Source: Inia geoffrensis (Eukaryota; Chordata; Mammalia; Artiodactyla; Iniidae). From it: 64,000 bases of DNA. The notes below the pieces were generated by a model. The model made no database searches. It was not told the origin of the DNA and was given only the letters and a program-made list of their open reading frames with translations. A program made the position numbers and the translations under genes. Location: the NCBI GenBank assembly GCA_036417435.1, contig CM070903.1, forward strand, positions 81,337,501 to 81,401,500, written 5' to 3'. How positions within the stretch are numbered: position 1 is the stretch's first letter; each line of letters opens with the position of its first letter. Shown here one piece after another: positions 1 through 11,309 of this stretch.

Positions 1-690
1 AAATTTTATTTCAATAAACTCTTTGATTACTTTAGGCATTTTTAATAGTATTTGTTTTATATTCCATTTCTAGTAACTTCAGTCAGCCACATTTATAAAA
101 CTCAGTAATTTGTTGTTTTTGCTGTTTCTCATATACGGGCTAACTTGTGTGTATACTAGTTTTTGCATGTGAGTTCACGTTCCTTGAGTGTTCTGGGCGG
201 AAATCCTTTGAGGCCTGGCTTTGAAGTGTGTTTTTCCGGAGAAGACTTGTGTTTGCTCTTTATAGCCATCAAGAGGCACTGCCACCCAAGACCACTTTAA
301 ACGTAAATTTAGCTTGGGTTTTTTTGGTGCCATGCAAGCAAGATAGATACTGGCTTCAAATCCTCAAACACTGCCTGGGTTTAGGAATTCTCAGAGGAAA
401 CTTTTGTTTTTCTTTCTTTCTTTTCTTTTTTTTTTTCCTGCTCCACCCAGAGTCAAAATCAAATCAAGTATATTGTCCATTTTCTTCCTCTACCAGTTGT
501 GGGTGTTTCTCCTTAGAGGAATCCAGCTTTATGTAGTCTCTAATCTTAACCCCACGCTGCCCAGGCTCACACTTTGTCTCTAGTTAGAAACCAGACGCTA
601 GACCACCCACGATCAGAGCTCACACAAGCGCAAACTATCCCCAGGGATCCATACTTTCTTTTATGTCTGGCTTCTTTTACCTTCCCAGCA
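1..690 (-). mobile_element. Old L1M-type LINE, 3' region, antisense
   Basis: Read on the + strand this matches the antisense of an old mammalian L1 3' region: a stretch on 'fatten the lead' style text is absent, but the landmarks TTCTGGGCGGAAATCC, TTTGAGGCCTGGCTTTGAAG and a polypyrimidine tract before CCTGCTCCACCCAGAG are present. The element starts before the window. No usable frame remains. The right edge is a guess. Confidence 0.65.
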
Positions 691-1815
691 GCTCATCCAT
701 GCAGGGACAAAAAATATGAGTTTTACATTTTAAGTGGGTTATATATCATGAGAAGTTTATCTAAGCATCTTTTTACCATCTTGCTGCTCAGTCTTTTCCT
801 TAAAACCTTCTTCTCCTTTAGTTCCCCTCTCTTCAAAAAACCACTATAAAGGAAAAACAAAATATTAAATAATTGTGTTTATTATAACACTGTTAATCTG
901 TTTGCCATTTGTTGGACAAAAATGTCTATTTTATGGATGTTTTTAAATTGATGTTCCATCCAAGGTTAACACTACATTTAGAGTGTCCACTGACATGTGT
1001 TTACCCTGCCAGCTATTTTCTTTGGTTAACCTCAATAAGTAAGTCTATGGTGTAATGCCATGTACGTAAAAGGCATTGTCATTTAAGACAAACAATAGCG
1101 TTTCTTGGTAAATATGCAGCCTTAGGATATATAAAGCCATTCTTAATCCCAGTTCTAAATTCTATGTCCCTACAACTCCAAGAGACTTTCACTACTCTTA
1201 TTCATTTCTATTTGTTAGAAGATTTCAAATACTAATTAGGTGCTGTAGAATGAGTTGGGGACCTGAAGAAGGAACAAACAAGCATTTGTGGAAAGGCTGC
1301 TCTTAGCAAGAAGTCATGCTTTGTGTTGTGAGCATCAGGAATGAGTGATAAACAGTCTCTGCTCTTAAGTAACTTACAGACATAAGAGCTAGAAAACATG
1401 GTTTTTAAAACCTCTTGGATCCATATTTACTCACCTCTCAGGTCCTATAGGAGGGAAAATTTGAGGGATGGATATTGGTTATAAAATCAACAGTGTCTAC
1501 TACCAGGGATTGCAGCTGGGCTATCTGGTATATCAGAGGAGGCTCTGGCAAAAGCCAGATTGCAGTGAAGGGTGGTGGGGTCATGAGTACAGAAAAATCA
1601 CTGCTAAACAGAGCCGAGCGTGGTGGCTCACACTCAGTAAGTAGCAAGCACAAAAGGGAAGAAATCAGATATCTGACAAAAATTCATGATGCTGTCTGTA
1701 CTTTACACCCTTGTTCAAAATGTGGTCACACCCCAGAACCATTGATTCCAAATCTGCATGTTAACAAGATCCCCAGGGAATTTGCATGCCCATTAAAGTT
1801 TGAGATGCTGTCATA
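691..1815. other. Unassigned sequence
   Basis: No exon, RNA gene or repeat family was recognised. Open frames here (for example 71 and 113 codons on opposite strands around 1438-1816) overlap each other and look like chance. A short GCGTGGTGGCTCACAC string near 1617 resembles an Alu head by accident only. Confidence 0.5.
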
Positions 1816-1912
1816 GAGTAGCCAGCTGGCCTGATTTATTCTGGATTGAGCTGGGGGGATTTCAGTGCTAAAACTAGACTGTCTCAGGCAAACAGGGGTT
1901 CTGGCCACCCTA
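1816..1912 (-). repeat. Short ancient interspersed repeat, copy 1
   Basis: The reverse complement of this stretch aligns by eye with 46902-46992. They share GTTTTAGCACTG in the middle and GGT(G/A)(G/A)CCA at one end. That makes it a dispersed family, probably an old non-autonomous DNA element, but I cannot name it securely. Confidence 0.5.
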
Positions 1913-3571
1913 GAAGCACTACATTAAATGGTCCCAACTAGTTTCCTTAGGGGTCCTGTGCACAGGGTAAGAGAGAACTACAAGTGAAAATATAGAGAAT
2001 TCTATTCCTGGGGGTCCGAGTGGCACACTGGAAGGAGAAAGTGTATCCCTATTTATAGAAGAGAGCTTTGGATATGGAAGGTAAGCAGGGAGGCAATGGC
2101 AGAGCTCTAGGTGGTAGTAGTGGAGAGGGTAGCTTTCTCAAGCATCGTTTGTCACCAGAGTGTTACTCATGGCTACACTGTGGAAAGCTCGAGTGGCACC
2201 AGGGCATGGTGGGCACAGAACCACAACAGGCAACCAGCAGTGGTACAGGGCCCCAGCCCCTGGTCTGGAGAAGAACAACAGGAGCACCTGTGTGCAGCAG
2301 AGGGGTCAGAGGTTCAGGGGTGGTCAGCAGGGAAGCAGTTCATACAGACAGACGGCCCAGAGAGGGCAGAGAGCAGCATTCAGAGCAGAAATATCCAGAA
2401 GAACAAGGGGAATGTGACTGATAGGTGAGAGTTGACATCCCCTTTTTGGGTACTAGGAGGTTGTAATATCAGAGAAAGCCTGAGGACTTGATGCATGAAA
2501 GGTAGGAATTCAGGGCTTCTCTCGGGCTCCAAAGCCAAACGTGAAGGGAAGAGTTGTCACCCAGATTTTCTACCACCCAGAAGTCACCGTTGGGAATAAG
2601 GTGTGCTTATACCTTCCATCTGTTCCCTCAAATGTAATTTTTCTGCTGAAAAAGCTTGGGGTTTTTGTAAGAGCAAATACAAATTAAAAATTAAAATCTT
2701 GGTTCTTCCTGTTGAAAGTAAAGATTTCCCTCCTTCCTTTTTCGCAGAGCATTTACCTTAGAAAACTTGTGAGTACTTTTTCATCCCTCTGACATGCACC
2801 TCTCATCAGTTTTATGACCCAGGGATGTCTTTTTGGAAACCATCTTTTTGAAATGCGAACATCAAGGGAGATGGCGCTCCTATTTCCCAGTTCCCAGGGG
2901 AGGGTAAAGCCTAATTTCAGTGGATGCCTTGCTCCAGTTTGAAAAACTATCTCTTGTCATAAAGAGATAAGAAGTTCGTTTCTCTTCTGGATAAAGCCAA
3001 TTAGCTAACAACATAGGTGGTCTCCCCAGTTCCCATGGTAAAGTTAGGATGAACTATGTGTGACAAAGGTGCTGTTAAGAGCTCTTACTTGAGGATTAGT
3101 GATTGTATATCCATGTGTCTAATGACTTGGATCCGCCTGGCCCAGCCTGTATAAGGGAGTGAGAATCCTTTCTGCCTTTGCAATCACTTAGCAAATTGCC
3201 TGTGAAGCACATCACGTGGTTTAATGCTTTTTCAATAATAAAAGTGTTTTCCTTCTTTTCTACATTTGTGGAAAGATTTTCTGGGCTGGGAAGAGGTTTT
3301 GTTTTTAATTCTATTCTCCCAACACTTTTCAGTAGAATGATACCCAACTACAGTTCTTAAACATGTCTGGACCTGTTGGTTTACTCCACTGAGCTCCAGT
3401 GTCCTGGTATTACCTCCTCAACAGTAATGCCCTGTGTTAACAACGCCCTTGCCTTCCAGGGGCATAAGCACTCCCCCTGAGATGCCATTCACAGGCTAAA
3501 GCAGACAAGGTAGAGTTTGAGCTGATATACGGATTACATCCCATCACTCTCGCAGGTGGGTTTCATTCAAC
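1913..3571. other. Unassigned sequence, partly GC-richer
   Basis: 2060-2430 is GC-richer and contains overlapping open frames of 85-117 codons in all three forward frames, which argues against a single real coding frame. No splice-bounded exon, known repeat or RNA gene was recognised in the rest. Confidence 0.5.
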
Positions 3572-3588
3572 AAAAGATGTATTGTCAT

Positions 3589-3944
3589 GGACTACCCTGG
3601 TGGTGCAGTGGTTAAGAATCCGCCTGCCAATGCAGGGGATACAGGTTCGAGCCCTGGTCCAGGAAGATTCCACATGCCGTGGAGCAACTAAGCCCGTGCA
3701 CCAGAACTACCGAGCCTGCGCTCTAGAGCCCACAAGCCACAGCTACTGAGCCCACGCGGTCGCAACAACTGAAGCCTGCACGCCTAGAGCCCATGCTCCG
3801 CAACAAGAGAAGCCACTGCAATGAGGAGCCTGTGCACCGCAACGAAAAGTAGCCCCTGCTCGCCGCAACTAGAGAAAGTCCGCATGAAGCAATGAAGACC
3901 CAACACAGCCAAAAATTAATTAATTAATTAAATAAATTTTTAAA
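3589..3944 (+). mobile_element. Long CHR-type SINE (CHRL-like)
   Basis: A tRNA-derived SINE. The head carries an A-box-like TGGTGCAGTGGTTAAG and a B-box-like GGTTCGAGCCC, followed by the long tRNA-unrelated body ending GAAGACCCAACACAGCC and an A/T-rich tail. It is flanked by a perfect 17-bp target-site duplication, AAAAGATGTATTGTCAT, at 3572-3588 and 3945-3961, so both ends are fixed. The long-body form differs from the shorter copies elsewhere in the window. Confidence 0.95.
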
Positions 3945-4179
3945 AAAAGATGTATTGTCATATGTGTACCTGACAGTGCTAAAACTCAAATATGGTCCAG
4001 TCTACAGGTTTGCTAATTCTTAATCCTAAGGTATTTTTTTTCTTTTGCTATTTAACAAAGACAGTATCTCTAAATATTGTGTCCATGTGGCCTACATAAG
4101 CAATACAAGTTAAACAGATTGGCCATCAGCTCTATTTATTTCTCTATATTTATATAGTGATTTTTTTCCCTTTTATCAA

Positions 4180-4376
4180 ATTTATTTCCATGCATTGTCT
4201 CATTTGAATTTTACAAATATCCTGTAGTCACGGTGAGTGCTATTATCCCTCTATTTCAAGTAAATACACAGTTTCAAAGAGAATAACTTTCTCACGGGTA
4301 AACAGTGAGTTCAAAACCCATCATGCAGGTTTCCTGACTCTGGTTCCAGGGCTCATTCCACATAGCCAACAGCACC
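4180..4376 (-). repeat. MIR SINE relic, antisense
   Basis: It follows the antisense MIR order: CATTGTCTCATTTGAATTTTAC, then a degenerate TATTATCCC...GTTTCAAAGAGAATAAC core, then TTTCCTGACTC. It is heavily diverged. Confidence 0.7.
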
Positions 4377-4559
4377 TAAATTTTCAAGCGTGTTTCAGGA
4401 GCAATACTTTAAAAGTTAGGAGCAGCTCACTAATGAATGTGTTGTGTCTCCGTAGTGACAGATCAGAAGGATGGAAAATCCCAGGGCATTTGAGCTGTTG
4501 ACAAGGTGGAGCTTTGGTCTGCTGGCAAGCAATGATAGGTTTCTCAGGCTTTTCAGCAG

Positions 4560-4605
4560 TGGTGAGATAGCATGCAAGGTGATGGTGAGATAGCATCCAA
4601 GGTGA
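4560..4605. repeat. 23-bp tandem duplication
   Basis: Two head-to-tail 23-bp units at 4560-4582 and 4583-4605 start TGGTGAGATAGCAT and differ at one base (G/C). This is a local duplication in otherwise unassigned DNA (4377-5371), where I saw no gene. Confidence 0.9.
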
Positions 4606-5381
4606 CGACGCTTCTATGTTTCTTTTATCTTGGCTGAGACCTTGGGAAGAAGTTAAAAAGCTGGAGGAAGATTTGTTATTCGAAGAGGAGACTTTTCTCA
4701 AGAATCTGGCATCCAACTTTGTTTTGCTAAGCTTTCAGGAAATTAATAGTCAGGCTGTACTGCAGCCTTTGGAACTGGGCTGGTAGCCGCTATTGGATAT
4801 TTAGTCTGTCGATTAAAAACACTACTGTTTGAAACCTTTTGCAAATTAAGACAAGCACCATGTTTGTTTCTGCTCTGCTGAAGGAAACACATTTGCCTTT
4901 TCAGCTAGAGCTAATTAACCACACCTGAGCATATTGCTATTCCTGATCATGATCTGCCTGCCTCTGTGAATGGCCTTCTAGAACTTTCTGTTCTTAGCTG
5001 TCTTTATACCTGGGAAAACTCAAAGAACTTTTACATTGCATGGAAGACCAAGATGTGAAAGAACAACTTTCCTTTTTATGTGTGGGTCGTAACTCATCCA
5101 CTGGGTTGCTGTAATGTGTTCTACTGATGATCTATCCCAGAGCTTTTGTAAAATTGCTTCTCTAGGTGATGGGTTGGAACCTCACTGCACTGGACAGATA
5201 TGGTGGGCAGAGCTGATCCTCTGAATCAAGGAGGTTTGTTTTGCTTCATTAAAAACTATTCTAAAACTGAACCTTAAAATAAGAATTGACAGATTTGGAT
5301 GGTCCAAGGATGTCATAAAAATTTGAACCAGAAGAAAATTTGTATCCTAAAAATAAAGGCTGTTTTGGTTCACTGAGTGCT

Positions 5382-5385
<4 letters not shown>

Positions 5386-5421
<36 letters not shown>

Positions 5422-5613
5422 GGTACGTGGGCCTCTTGCTTCTGTGGCCTTTCCCGCTGCGGAGCATAGGCTCCAGACGCGCAGGCCCAGCGGCCATGGC
5501 TCACGGGCCCAGCCTGTCCGCGGCATGTGGGATCCTCCCGGACTGGGGCACAAACCCGCGTCCCCTGCATCGGCAGGCGGACTCCCAACCACTGTGCCAC
5601 CAGGGAAGCCCCA
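5386..5613 (-). mobile_element. Short CHR SINE (CHR-2-like), antisense
   Basis: A complete short-form CHR SINE on the minus strand: a T-run (the A-tail) of about 34 bases, the GCGGTACGTGGGCCTC end, and the inverted head CCACCAGGGAAGCC. It is flanked by ACTGAGTGCTTCTT at 5372-5385 and 5614-5627. Open frames up to 92 codons running through it are artefacts of its GC-rich body. Confidence 0.95.
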
Positions 5614-5627
5614 ACTGAGTGCTTCTT

Positions 5628-5727
5628 GAGTGCAGGATCTGGGTTCTATTTATCTCTGTATGCCCAGCCCTGTTCCTGGCACACAGTATACCTCAATATG
5701 TATTCCTTGTTGAATGTTTACTGACCT
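5628..5727 (+). repeat. L2 LINE 3' end
   Basis: It matches the L2 terminal pattern: TCTGTATGCCCAGCCCTGTTCCTGGCACA, then CTCAATATGTATTCCTTGTTGAATG. The SINE at 5386 landed just beside it. Confidence 0.75.
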
Positions 5728-6380
5728 GGGAATGTGTTCATGGAAGCTGGTTTTGGATGACACAGCAGAGAGAGAGAACCCCTTGGCAAGACTAGGACCA
5801 CTGTAATGTTCTTAGAAAAATGCATTGGAATTCCATTCACATTTTGACTGTTACTTTATAGAGTGAGTGGTTGACGTCCAGGGATCAGGCTTGATGGTAA
5901 GTGGAGAATCAGAATGAGAGAACACACAATGGAGCAGATGTTAGGCGCAGGATGGAAGCTAATATTGATGTTCTCCCCACCTTGCAATAATTTCTGAAAA
6001 CTTTTGTTCAGACACCGGAGGTAAGGCAGTCTGTTTTAGCAGTGATGGCTATTTCCATCCTTATGTGAAAACTTGGAGACCTTCTACTTATTTACTCTTG
6101 TAGCTAGTTTGACCAGATAACTGTGTTAACAATGCAAGACTCACTGGATTGCACAGAAGCCTTTGCTCAGGGAAATACTTGATTTCCTGGCAAAGCTGCC
6201 TGGAGCCCTCTCCAGCAGCCCTGACAGTCTGTAACCTTGGGTCTCAAAGAGGTACTGCATAAGAATGCACGGAACACAAGGGAACCCATGACTACCTCTG
6301 AAAACAATGCACCTATTCAGAGCCAAGGGCTTGAGCAGCCCTTAGGTGCAGGTCCTAGAAGAGGGTAGGGATCAGAGAGA
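5728..6380. other. Unassigned sequence
   Basis: Nothing recognised: no repeat landmark, exon or RNA gene. Short frames only. Confidence 0.5.
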
Positions 6381-6850
6381 TGGGCAAGGAGGTTAAAGCC
6401 CAGCAGGGACTACTGTATAAGACAGGGAGTATAATAAACACAAGACACGTAGAAAGCAATGAGTGCCATGAGAAATATACAAGCAAAATTACTGTGAAAT
6501 GGTAGCAGAGGGAGAGAGTACTTCTGAGGATTCTTAGGGAATGTCATATTTTAGAGAGGCTTTAAATGATGTGTAGAATTTGGACAAATAGCTTTGGGAG
6601 TAAGAAGCGAGGAGATTCCAGATGGAGGAAAGAGACTGAGTGAAATTATTGAAGTGAGAAAGCACTGACTGTGCTTGGGGATAAGTGAGTGGTTCCATTT
6701 GGCTGGAACATATGTAGGATGAGAGAGGGTATTGAGAGATAAAATTAGAGGGCTTTAAACACCAGATGAAGGCAGCCAGGCATTATTTGGAGTCAAAATG
6801 AAAGGTATATATGGGAATAGAGGCAGGACAGCATTTTTATCCATAGATAG
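6380..6850 (-). repeat. Diverged L2-type relic, antisense
   Basis: Purine-rich text in the order seen for antisense L2-type repeats: a tail, then 'AGAGAGGCTTTAAATGATG', then AGGGCTTTAAACACCAGATG. The family call rests on layout shared with 11310-12150. It is weak. Confidence 0.4.
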
Positions 6851-7199
6851 AGGATTATTGGAGCTTCTGAGGAGCTCGCAGCACTTTACCAATCAGATTT
6901 TCACCAGCCTCCCCGATTCTTTGCGAAGAGCAGAGACTGTGATTAAACTTTTCTCATTTCAGATGTAAAAGAAGTAAGGTAGTATTTGAGCATGAAACAT
7001 TAGATCCCAGTTAATTGTCAGAGCAGAGCTTAGCAGTCAAACTTCACAGCCCCCTTCCAAATTATATACTATTCTTAAGGGAAGTGTAGCCCTGATATCA
7101 GATATCCAGGCCACACAAATAACCACTTTGTTCCTAGAGTAACACTAGCACTGAAATTCAAATCTGATGTCTGACTATTTTTAGGGCAAGGTTTTGGGC

Positions 7200-7870
7200 A
7201 ATGGAACTAAGGCAGCCTGTCCTAGGACTGTGGCAGTGAAATTGGAGAAGAGGAAGTAACTTCAAAAGAGAGTTTGAGGATAGACTCAATAAAACTTGGG
7301 GACTAAAGTGATGGGAAGAGAGTGTCAGGGGTACATGTTAATTCAGGTTCTCCGGGAACCAAATGTCAAGACAGAGTTAGAAGTGCAAGAGATGTATTGA
7401 GAGGAATGCCTATAAAAATAAAGAGAGCAGAAGTGGGTAGGGGAAGCCTTCAGACCATAATGCATGTCTGCTATCCATGAAAGAGAGAAGGATGATTAGA
7501 AAGAAGAGCCTCATTTTGGTGAAGCTTTGTGAACATTTTGACCAACACTTTGGACACCTCTAAGCCCAGGATTGCCTGGCGGGAATCCCTCATTGGACAG
7601 AAACAGTGAGGCTCATTCACTGACTAGGAGATGCAAGAGAATGGATTTAGCTCAAGTGATGTGATGGATCTAAAAACAGTGCAGGCAGAGGCTATCAGCT
7701 GACTCTAGGCCTTGCAGCACGCCGTCTCTTCAGGGGAGATCTGGAAGGGTCTCTTCCATGGCTGCCACAAGGAGTGAGGGGAGAGAGGAGTCAAAGATGA
7801 ATCCAAGGCTCCTGGATGGTGGCTAGACATTTCCTGATATTATGAGCACAGTTTAGAGAAATGGACGGTG
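7200..7870 (-). repeat. L2-type relic interrupted by an unnamed old element
   Basis: 7770-7830 (GAGGAGTCAAAGATGAATCCAAGGCTCCTGG) matches the segment at 12080-12130 of the better preserved antisense L2-type relic, and 7215-7300 fits an earlier part of it. The 440 bases between (about 7325-7770) look like a separate old LTR-like insertion beginning TTCAGGTTCTCCGGGAACC. Names are uncertain. Confidence 0.4.
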
Positions 7871-8029
7871 GAACAGCTATCTTCTCCAAATGTCTCTACA
7901 TAAACTCTGCTTGGAGGCAGAGCATGTGACAGGGTGACACGTTTAAGCCTGTAATTTAATATTTTTTCTTCTAATACTCTGCTCAAGAATCATGTGTCAT
8001 ATTGCAGTCTACACTCTAAAACCACTGCT

Positions 8030-8240
8030 TTAAGCCTCTTTTCAGATTATCTCTTCCATAAAGCCAGCCTGAATCAACCCTGGCTTAAAATGTGGTTGAT
8101 AGAATGCTGTCGATTCAGAGTCCATTTCCTAATATATTATTGCTTTTTCTTGCGTTTTCGTTCCACCAGTTCCTCAGTGTCTTTTCCTCTTCTATGCTTT
8201 TCTCACTGAAGATTCTGTCAAGCTCCCTGTTATAAAATTT
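8030..8240 (+). repeat. Possible L2 fragment
   Basis: TTCAGATTATCTCTTCCATAAAGCCAGCCTGA resembles the conserved L2 block on 'lease-back' of the 3' region (CTCCAGGAAGCCTTCCCTGA in the family). Weak match. Confidence 0.4.
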
Positions 8241-8269
8241 TGTCTTTCTTCCTTTCCTCTTTTCTTTAA

Positions 8270-8640
8270 AAAATTATTTGCAACTTTATTGAAGTATGGT
8301 AGATGTACAACAAACTGTAACCACACCATTTGTGTGGTTCTTTGTGTTCCTCAAGGCATTTGTCTATTTCAAATAATGTGTAGAATTTATTGGCATAAAG
8401 TTGTCTGTAATATTCACTTTATCTTTTTAATATCAGTGAAATCTGTAATGATGCCTTTTTTTCATTCCCAATATTGGTAATTTCTGTCTTCATCAGTATG
8501 GCTACAGGTTTACCAATTTTAGTAATCTCCTCAAATCATTGATTTTCTCTATTATTATTCTGTTTTCTATTTCAAATATTGCTATTTAGATCTTTATTAT
8601 TTTCTTTCTTTGGCTTATTTTGTCTTTTTTTCTTAAGTTG
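8270..8640 (-). mobile_element. L1 fragment, antisense ORF2
   Basis: This matches antisense L1 ORF2: AATTTATTGGCATAAAGTTG, CATTCCCAATATTGGTAATTTCTGTCTTC, CATTGATTTTCTCTATT and a TTATTTTCTTTC stretch, in the right order. It is older than the L1s at 28530 and 52619 and has no intact frame. Confidence 0.8.
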
Positions 8641-9165
8641 TGTGAGACGGAAGGGCAACTAAGTCCCTATGACTCTGTCATGGCCCCAAACAAAAGATTC
8701 CGTGTTCAAATTTGCACTGAAATCATCCTCCCTTCTCCCACCTCTTTTGCAATTATTGAAGAGTTGATCAGTAATAACACTCTAATTTGAAAGTGTAAGA
8801 TATGTTGGGTGTGGGCAGAGGCATTCTCCCGAGGGTAGTGAGGGAGTTGAAAGCAGGTCCAAACAAAGAACCAGAGAGGTGATTGGAAATTTAGAGAAGA
8901 TTCTCAGAATAAGGGTCATAAAAGCCAACCCTCCCTTATCTATAGAAATATTTTATAGAATACATGTTACACTTCTTGGTGGTCTTGCAACATTATTGGA
9001 TCAATGAGTACAAGCTATACTCTGTCAGTTTTATTCTGTCACAATCAGAGTATCCCCAACTGGTGTCATCTCTGGAGATGGATGTGAGGTCTTAGTCCCT
9101 GCAAGAACTGGACAGTACTACTATTTGAACATTTGTTGACCTTGTAATTTCCATCTTTGAAGTCA
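8641..9165. other. Unassigned sequence
   Basis: No recognisable repeat or gene. Confidence 0.5.
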
Positions 9166-9410
9166 GACCGGGAGATGTTCAGATCCCACTGTCACCAGTG
9201 TCACAACTGACACACCAATTGTGTGACTCTGAGCTAGTTACTTAACCTGGGTTCCAGCTTTCTCACATGCAAAGGGCAGTAACAAACATGCCTACTTTAT
9301 AGGGCTGTAAAGATTGAATGAGATACCTTGTGGGGAAAAGAAAAAGTTTTGCATAGCATCTGGTATATAGTATGCACTCCATACATTTATTTATTTGTTC
9401 ATTTATTCTT
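9166..9410 (+). repeat. MIR SINE relic
   Basis: MIR order is clear: GTGTGACTCTGAGCTAGTTACTTAACCT, then a diverged CAGTTTCC region, TTATAGGGCTGTAAAGATTGAATGAGATA, and ATAGTATGCACTCCATA. Confidence 0.85.
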
Positions 9411-9429
9411 TTATTTGATATTAGCATTT

Positions 9430-9620
9430 ACTGAAATCATAGCTATATAGCTTTGGTACTAGGAGGACTCTTCAGGTCATTCAGTCTAAACCCATTATTT
9501 CACGGATGGGGGAGGTGAAGCAAGGAAAAGTGACTTGCCCAAATTTGCACAGATGGCAGTTTGATAAAATCTGAAGGTCAGGTATTCAGACTCTCTGATC
9601 CACTGACCTTCCCCCTCTCC
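9430..9620 (-). repeat. MIR SINE relic, antisense
   Basis: Contains the antisense MIR core: GATGGGGGAGGTGAAGCAAGG, then AAAGTGACTTGCCCAAATTTGCACAG, then a tRNA-like end. Confidence 0.75.
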
Positions 9621-9629
9621 ACATCACCC

Positions 9630-9800
9630 AGGAGACAGGAAACTTAATTCTAGATTCTGGCTTTTCCATTGGTGTGCTGTGTGATTTGGGGGTCAGTCAT
9701 TATTCCTCCCCAGGTCTCAGTTTCCTTGTCCATAAAATGGGAATGTGGCAATATTTCTAACAGCCTTTCTAGGTTCAATGTTTTATGTCTTAAACAGGTC
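9630..9800 (+). repeat. MIR SINE relic
   Basis: TTCTAGATTCTGGCTTTTCCATT, GCTGTGTGATTTGG and TCTCAGTTTCCTTGTCCATAAAATGGGAATG follow MIR order. This is the third MIR in 650 bases. Confidence 0.85.
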
Positions 9801-10409
9801 ATTTAAGCTAATGTGGAAGGAACTGGTGTGTTGGAATTGTTTTCCTCCACAGGCACTTCCATTGCTTTACCGGTAGTGATAACAACAATAAAAAAAGCTT
9901 TTGTTTTGTGTTCTATTTTAAAAGGAACTCAATCATTCATTTCTAATCTTGTTTGTTTGCAGCTGTGTTGAGTTAAATAGCATACCAGGCTTAAGGCAAG
10001 CAAGCAGGCTTCCCCGGAAAGCAGAGAGAGTTGCTACTTTGTTTTCTTTATCTCCCTTGGGGTGCTAATCACAGAGCCTGCCACCTGCCCCGTCCCTGTC
10101 ATGGGCTTAGGGATTTGCAGAGATCACACTGCTCCTCCCACTGCTGGAACCCTTCGCCACCAATTTAGGATAATTACTCATTCTGCCTATTCTCAAGTTG
10201 GTGGGGAGCAGGCTCCACTTGTCTGCTTCACGAATGCAGGCGTTCATCCACAAAAGAGAAGTAATATTCTGAAAAGATATGTCAGTTAACAAGCCCTTCT
10301 CCCAACTTCCTTTGACCATAGTGAAAGAGAAAAGTATTTCCTTTTCTCTTGTCATGCTCATTTTGCAAGGTTTTCTTTGTTGTCACTTTGAATGGATATG
10401 CAGCCTGGC

Positions 10410-10520
10410 AGAGACATGTGTCTTCCTTCCAGAATGTACTCACTGAGCACCCACTCTGCCCAGTGCTCTGCTGAGACCTGGTGCCTGCCCTCAAGGAATG
10501 CATAAACTACTAGGGGTGCT
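10410..10520 (-). repeat. L2 3' end, antisense
   Basis: CACTGAGCACCCACTCTGCCCAGTGCTCTGCTGAG, then CTGCCCTCAAGGAATGCATAAACTACTAGGGG, is the antisense L2 terminus. The sequences on either side (9800-10400 and 10520-10984) are unassigned. Confidence 0.75.
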
Positions 10521-10984
10521 GGGAAAATGAGTGACTCCTGGGCTTAAGTCAGTATTTTAATTAATATAAATTCAGTGCTTGGAGAATACCATGTAAGGGA
10601 GATATGAACTCTGCCTGGGACTCAGGAAAGGCCCCCTGGAAGTGGTAGAATTTAGGACTGAAAGATAAGTAGAATGTAGAAGAGCAGAAAGGACAGCTTG
10701 ATCAACTAATTTCTTTAACAAACTTTAAAACTAGTATTAATTTAATGTCAACTCAGCAGCATGTCCTATGCCAATTAGATGTTGGAAGATTTACTTTCGA
10801 GAGAGAAAAGATGAATCTGGTGGTCAAAGACAGCATCTTACTTGGATGGAAAGTGACTGCTTGTTTGACAGAGAAACTGAGGCCATCTAGGAAAACTGGC
10901 TTATGTAAGGTTTTCCAGTGGCCCAGAGGAAGAGCAAAGAAAGCAGGAGGAGTAACCTTCCTTTCCAAGTGCTACTAGAGGGTT

Positions 10985-11182
10985 TCGACTTCAGCACTCT
11001 TCAGCCAGATAATTCTTTGTTGTGGGAGATTGTCCTGCATATTGTAGGATGTTTAGCAGCATCCCTGGCTTGTACTTACTGCCAGTAGCAATCTCTCCAC
11101 AGTTAAGACAACTAAAAATCTCTCCAGACATTGTCAAATGTCCCCTGGTAGGCAGAATCACCCTGGTTGACAACCAGTTGGA
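10985..11182 (-). mobile_element. MER5-type hAT element, antisense
   Basis: A near full-length non-autonomous Charlie-group hAT element. It shows GATAATTCTTTGTTGTGGGAG, CATATTGTAGGATGTTTAGCAGCATCCCTGG, ATTGTCAAATGTCCCC and the inverted terminal GGTTGACAACCAG, the order of MER5A/B read backwards. Confidence 0.85.
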
Positions 11183-11309
11183 GATGCTGGAAAGATCATA
11201 AAAGTGGGGATCAGGAGTACAGTACAGTCTCCTCTTTGTAATTTTGGACAAGCCACTTTCAATTTGTGACTTCATTTTATAAAGAAAGAAGTTGTACTAG
11301 ATTCCTTCA

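Noticed and set aside
1610..1640. Alu-like string GCGTGGTGGCTCACAC
   Set aside because: No Alu body, B-box or tail follows, and Alu is restricted to primates.
2068..2428. Possible GC-rich coding exon
   Set aside because: Open in three frames at once because of composition; no splice sites or domain.
3600..3660. tRNA gene suggested by A- and B-box sequences
   Set aside because: These boxes belong to the tRNA-derived head of the CHR SINE; no cloverleaf acceptor end is present.
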